Below, one piece after another: positions 29,943 through 32,951 of a stretch of DNA of 32,951 nucleotides (the stretch's first letter is position 1; the number at the start of each line of letters is the position of its first letter). Below the pieces are notes generated by a model. The model saw only the letters and a list, made by a program, of their open reading frames with translations, was not told the DNA's origin and did not search any database. This DNA is from Elusimicrobiales bacterium (GTDB taxonomy: Bacteria; Elusimicrobiota; Elusimicrobia; Elusimicrobiales; Elusimicrobiaceae), in contig JAQTYB010000017.1 in NCBI GenBank assembly GCA_028688475.1, forward strand, positions 1 to 32,951, given 5' to 3'. Position numbers and translations under genes: made by a program.

Positions 29943-30530
29943 ATGTCTTTCATCTCCGCCGTGCTGACATTGTTTTTCGTGATGGACCCGCTGGGCAACG
30001 TGCCGCTGTTCATCACCGCGCTAAAGGACGTGCCGCCGGAGCGAAAAAACAAGGTGGTGGCGCGCGAGCTTTTAATCGCGCTCGGCGTGCTGCTGTTCAC
30101 ATTGTTTTTCGGGCAGAAATTTCTGGCCTGGATGAACATAGACCAGCCTTCGCTCGGGATTGCGGGGGGGATAATACTGTTCCTCATCGCGCTGAAAATG
30201 ATTTTTCCGATGAAAGACGACGGCTTCGCCTCCGGCCCCGAGGGCGAGCCTTTCATCGTGCCGCTGGCGGTGCCGCTGATAGTGGGGCCGTCAACGATGA
30301 GCGTGGTGCTCATAATGGCGATGCGCGAACCGTCGCGCATGGCGCAATGGACCGGCGCGGTGGCGGTGGCGTGGCTGCTGAACTCGCTGATACTGTTATG
30401 CTCGTTTCAAATCAACAAACTGCTGGGCGAGCGGGCGATGATTGCTGTCACGCGCCTGATGGGAATGCTGCTGACGGCCATGTCGGTGCAGATGTTCATG
30501 CTGGGCCTGCGCCAGTTCCTGGCGAAGTGA
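29943..30530 (+). CDS. MarC-family integral membrane protein
   Basis: The protein has 195 residues with six predicted helices, the standard length of the MarC/YhgN family. Signatures are FVMDPLGNVPLFI at the N-terminus and VPLAVPLIVGPSTMSVVLI in the middle. The family was once linked to multiple antibiotic resistance, but its transport role is not established. AGGAG lies five bases before the ATG. It follows tkt by eight bases and is the last gene of the operon. Confidence 0.92.
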   Translation: MSFISAVLTLFFVMDPLGNVPLFITALKDVPPERKNKVVARELLIALGVLLFTLFFGQKFLAWMNIDQPSLGIAGGIILFLIALKMIFPMKDDGFASGPEGEPFIVPLAVPLIVGPSTMSVVLIMAMREPSRMAQWTGAVAVAWLLNSLILLCSFQINKLLGERAMIAVTRLMGMLLTAMSVQMFMLGLRQFLAK

Positions 30531-30583
30531 CAATAAAGAACTGGCTTACTGTGTCATAAACAGCTACCTCTTTAATGAATACA

Positions 30584-30781
30584 AGCCACGAAACACACGA
30601 AATGCACGAAAGAGGAACAAACAACGGAGTTTTAGCCGCAGATGAACGCAGATATTCGCAGATTAAAAACAAAACTGCTTTTGTCCGCCTTTATCCGCGA
30701 AAATCTGCGTTCATCTGCGGCTGAGTGCTGTTGTTGTAATTGAAAAGGCTCTTTTTTGTGTATTTCGTGTGTTTCGTGGCT
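30584..30781. repeat. Nested inverted-repeat intergenic element
   Basis: Outer arms: 30584-30611 and 30753-30781, complementary over about 27 of 29 positions including 20 perfect ones. Inner arms: 30634-30653 and 30703-30722, perfectly complementary over 20 bases and extended imperfectly toward the centre. Within the arms are short tandem units: CACGAAA three times at about 9-base spacing and CGCAGAT three times at about 11-base spacing. This pair of motifs is one I recall from dispersed intergenic repeats in many bacterial genomes. It fills most of the 295-base gap between the MarC-family and CDF genes and could also act as a bidirectional terminator. Confidence 0.9.
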
Positions 30782-30825
30782 AAAATGCAGCCCTGTAGCT
30801 TTGTTGTGTTTATGTCGCAGCAAGA

Positions 30826-31743
30826 CTAGATACCGCAGCAGTGTTCGCTGTCGCAGGAGTTTTCGCGTTTTTCGGTTTCGATTTGCAGTGTGGTGTGGGA
30901 AATGTTGAAATTCCGGCCCAGCGCGCAGTCAGCCTCGCCTAAAATCCTGTCAGACTCCGCGGTGTTTTCGACCAGCAGGTGCGCGCTCAGCGCCTCGCGC
31001 CCGCTGGTGAGCGTCCACAGATGAAGTTCGTGCACGCCGCGCACGCCCGGTATTGCGGCAAGCGCCTTGCGCACTTCCTCGCGGTCTATATGCGCGGGCG
31101 CGCCTTCCATAAGTATATGAACCGAATCGCGCACCAAGCCCCATGAACTCCAAAGCGTAAGCGCCACTATCGCGAGCGACAGCAGCGGGTCCGCCGCCTT
31201 CCAGCCGGTGAACATTATTATCAGCGCGGCGGCGATTACCGCCACAGAGCCCAGCAAATCCGTCAGCACATGCAGGAACGCGCCGCGCACGTTGATGCTG
31301 CGCTCATGCTCCCCGTGCAGAATCCACGCGCAGGCTATGTTGGCGGCAAGCCCCGCCGCCGCCACGGCCAGCATCGGGCCCGCGGCGATGTCCGACGATG
31401 AATGGAAACGGTCCCAGGCCTCGCGGATGATGAACCCGCAGATGAGCCACAGCGTGATGCCGTTTGCCAGCGCGGAGAGCACCTCCGCGCGGTGGTAGCC
31501 GAAAGTTTTTTCCGCCGAGCCTTTTTTTGCGCTCATGGAAAACGCGAAAAGGCTCAGGCCCAGCGCGGCGGCGTCGGTCAGCATGTGCGCCGCGTCGGAG
31601 ACGAGCGCCAGGCTGCCGGTCAGCAGTCCGCCCGCCAGTTCCACGGCCATGAAAGCCGCCGTTATGGCGAACGTTATTTTAAGCGCGCGCCCGCGCGGCG
31701 TTTCGCGCCGGTCATGGTGATGGTGTCCGCTGTGTTCGTGCAT
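30826..31743 (-). CDS. Cation diffusion facilitator (Zn/Cd/Co efflux, CzcD/ZitB-like)
   Basis: This 305-residue inner-membrane metal/proton antiporter has a His-rich N-terminus (HEHSGHHHHD) and six helices, with the metal site SDAAHMLTD in helix 2 and HVLTD in helix 5 (HxxxD pairs). A cytoplasmic C-terminal domain (ILMEGAPAHID..., VHELHLWTLTSG, ISHTTLQIE) is followed by a Cys/His tail (CDSEHCCGI) that may bind metal. Zinc is the most likely substrate from the His-rich motifs. A TATAAT box lies on the minus strand at 31766-31771. Confidence 0.95.
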   Translation of the reverse strand: MHEHSGHHHHDRRETPRGRALKITFAITAAFMAVELAGGLLTGSLALVSDAAHMLTDAAALGLSLFAFSMSAKKGSAEKTFGYHRAEVLSALANGITLWLICGFIIREAWDRFHSSSDIAAGPMLAVAAAGLAANIACAWILHGEHERSINVRGAFLHVLTDLLGSVAVIAAALIIMFTGWKAADPLLSLAIVALTLWSSWGLVRDSVHILMEGAPAHIDREEVRKALAAIPGVRGVHELHLWTLTSGREALSAHLLVENTAESDRILGEADCALGRNFNISHTTLQIETEKRENSCDSEHCCGI

Positions 31744-31765
31744 AAAACTGCCGGTCCGCCATCAG

Positions 31766-31771
31766 ATTATA
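31766..31771 (-). promoter_or_regulatory. -10 box (TATAAT) for the cation diffusion facilitator gene
   Basis: A consensus TATAAT on the minus strand lies 22 bases before the ATG at 31743. The -35 region is weak. Confidence 0.45.
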
Positions 31772-31780
31772 TGCAATTTA

Positions 31781-31809
31781 TTGACCTTTGCCTGCAAAAA
31801 ACGGAGAAT
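31781..31809 (+). promoter_or_regulatory. Promoter for the PII-like gene
   Basis: TTGACC (31781-31786), a 17-base spacer, then GAGAAT (31804-31809); each matches consensus at four or five of six positions. The leader to the ATG at 31840 carries the GGAGGG ribosome binding site. Confidence 0.45.
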
Positions 31810-31839
31810 TAACTACAGCTTTGCCTGGAGGGTGCCGGG

Positions 31840-32160
31840 ATGGAAGAAACGATGCAGGCCGTAATCACAATCGTCGTGCAGCGCAAGGACGGCGCTGCCG
31901 TGGCGGACGCCATGCTGCGCGCCGGGGCCGCCGGCGTCACCTATTATTACGCGCGCGGCAGCGGCATGCGCCAGAAACTGGGATTCTGGGGCCGCCTTAT
32001 CGAGGGCGAAAAACAGGTGGTGCTGGCGGCGGCGCCCGAATACGCGGCGGAAAAAATCCTCAACAGCGTAATCGCTGAAACAGGGCTTGACCAGCCGGGG
32101 CAGCTTTTCGCTTACATCCAGCCCGCCTCCCGCGTTTTCGGCTCGCTGGCGGATAACTGA
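31840..32160 (+). CDS. PII-like (GlnB-fold) regulatory protein
   Basis: The protein has 106 residues. The ferredoxin-like PII fold is suggested by an N-terminal strand (AVITIVVQRKDGAAVADAM), the GVTYYYARGSGM strand and loop, GEKQVVLAAAPEYAAEKIL and a C-terminal FAYIQPASRVFG. The T-loop is short and lacks the uridylylated Tyr context of GlnB/GlnK, so it is a divergent PII-like sensor rather than a nitrogen regulator. PII-like proteins bind nucleotides and often control a neighbouring membrane protein. Here an unknown membrane protein begins nine bases downstream. Confidence 0.8.
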   Translation: MEETMQAVITIVVQRKDGAAVADAMLRAGAAGVTYYYARGSGMRQKLGFWGRLIEGEKQVVLAAAPEYAAEKILNSVIAETGLDQPGQLFAYIQPASRVFGSLADN

Positions 32161-32169
32161 CCATATATT

Positions 32170-32940
32170 ATGCGCGGCGCTTTTTTCAGCATGTGCGTTA
32201 TGATATTGATGTCGGTAGTCATGCTGTCGGTGCCGTCCATGATGAGCCGGCGCGCAACCGCGCAGGGCGGTCCGCTCGGCGCGTACGCCTCCGGCGCGGC
32301 AAAGCCGGACGCGGCGGGTATCCTCGACCTGGACGGGGGGCTGCAAAAAGAGCTGGCTTCCATGACTCCCGAAGAACGCAATTTCTACGTCAAGACCTCG
32401 CCCGCCGCGGCGCTTGCCTTCACTTCGCTCGAACGCAAACGGGAGCGGAGGAAACATTTCATCGCCCTGTTCAAGCGCAATCCGGCGCTGGAGCGGGCGC
32501 TGCTGTACGCCGTAGCGGCAAAGGAGCGCGTTATCGTCACGCGGCTGACTTTGATGGAGTACAAGCGCGCGATAGCGGTTTCGCTGTCCGCGCTGCCTTC
32601 GCTGCTGCTTGTCTGCGGGGCGCTCATGGCCGCGCTGGGGAGATTCGGCTGGTCCCGGCTTCTGGGCATGGCCTGCCTGCGGCTGATGACCTCCATTTTA
32701 CTGTCGGTGTCGGTCCTGTCGCTGGCCTGCCAGATGTTTCTGGGGCTGGACAGTTTTTATCTCGCCCCCGGGTTTCTCTGGATTGCGCCGGCGTGCGGGA
32801 TAGCGGCGGCGTCCGCCTATCTGCGCGCGCTGGACATGAATTTTCCCGTCTGGGATTTCGCGCTGCGGGCGTTAGCCGTGCCGCTGGCCTGCGCCGCCGT
32901 GGCTCTTGTCTGGAGCCTTGCGATACCCGGTTTCATCTGA
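32170..32940 (+). CDS. Membrane protein of unknown function
   Basis: The protein has 256 residues and I do not recognise the family. An N-terminal helix (about 5-24, possibly an uncleaved signal) is followed by a hydrophilic, charged region (about 25-130; SLERKRERRKHFIALFKRNP) and four hydrophobic segments between 137 and the end. It follows the PII-like gene by nine bases and is probably co-transcribed, so it is a candidate target of that sensor. No ribosome binding site is evident before the ATG. Confidence 0.65.
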   Translation: MRGAFFSMCVMILMSVVMLSVPSMMSRRATAQGGPLGAYASGAAKPDAAGILDLDGGLQKELASMTPEERNFYVKTSPAAALAFTSLERKRERRKHFIALFKRNPALERALLYAVAAKERVIVTRLTLMEYKRAIAVSLSALPSLLLVCGALMAALGRFGWSRLLGMACLRLMTSILLSVSVLSLACQMFLGLDSFYLAPGFLWIAPACGIAAASAYLRALDMNFPVWDFALRALAVPLACAAVALVWSLAIPGFI

Positions 32941-32951
32941 ATTGCGGCTTG

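Noticed and set aside
30632..30823. Minus-strand frame of 63 codons in the intergenic element
   Set aside because: It is a translation of the inverted-repeat element; such short HETHEIHKK and LRISAFICG products are artefacts of this repeat.

Overview
The window is GC-rich bacterial chromosome with dense genes, short spacers and many ATGA or few-base overlaps. Housekeeping genes are ordinary bacterial types (ThrRS, TilS, transketolase, ManC). Large exported proteins opening with a 'YPSP/YPAP' strand, a YfhO-type membrane protein and PspC suggest a Gram-negative uncultured lineage such as Elusimicrobiota or Omnitrophota. That placement rests on memory of similar proteins, not on a marker in the window.

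Layout. 1-480: the 3' end of an OmpR/KdpE-type response regulator, a long inverted repeat, tRNA-Val(GAC) and a terminator. 486-8658: an exported transglycosylase-like protein, a TrkA-type potassium channel with threonyl-tRNA synthetase (no TGS domain), then two large membrane proteins (one YfhO family). 8608-9021: an XRE regulator on the minus strand, divergent from the next block.

9092-19458 is the notable region: about 10 kb of secreted, disulfide-rich proteins, nearly all on the plus strand. It opens with a tail-fibre-like exported protein. Six paralogous proteins follow in two sets of three (A1-B1-C1 and A2-B2-C2). Each has a signal peptide, an N-terminal YPSP-like strand, an 'LC-W ... 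LCC' domain, two or three Cys repeats (C-P-x-G ... G-x-I ... R-x-Y-x-C-P-G-P ... W ... C) and a Cys-rich tail. Two tails in the region (C2 and the last gene) have the spacing of an inhibitor cystine knot. Between the sets lie two secreted proteins (D1, D2) built from a helical repeat with an invariant C-x12-C pair, and an antisense PspC gene. The last gene, E, joins a leader-like N-terminus to one Cys repeat and a knottin-like tail. I recognise no described system here; a cell-surface structure or adhesin array is the simplest inference.

19462-26605: mostly minus-strand genes: an AI-2E family permease, a cyclic-nucleotide-binding protein and a DUF948-like protein in one operon, and a GT-C-like membrane protein, a GT2 glycosyltransferase and ManC in another, which fits mannosyl transfer to lipid or protein. 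A plus-strand YwqK-repeat protein lies between them. 26647-30530: a plus-strand operon of SAM methyltransferase, tilS, transketolase and a MarC-family protein, followed by a nested inverted-repeat element (30584-30781). 30826-32940: a cation diffusion facilitator (minus), then a PII-like protein and an unknown membrane protein.
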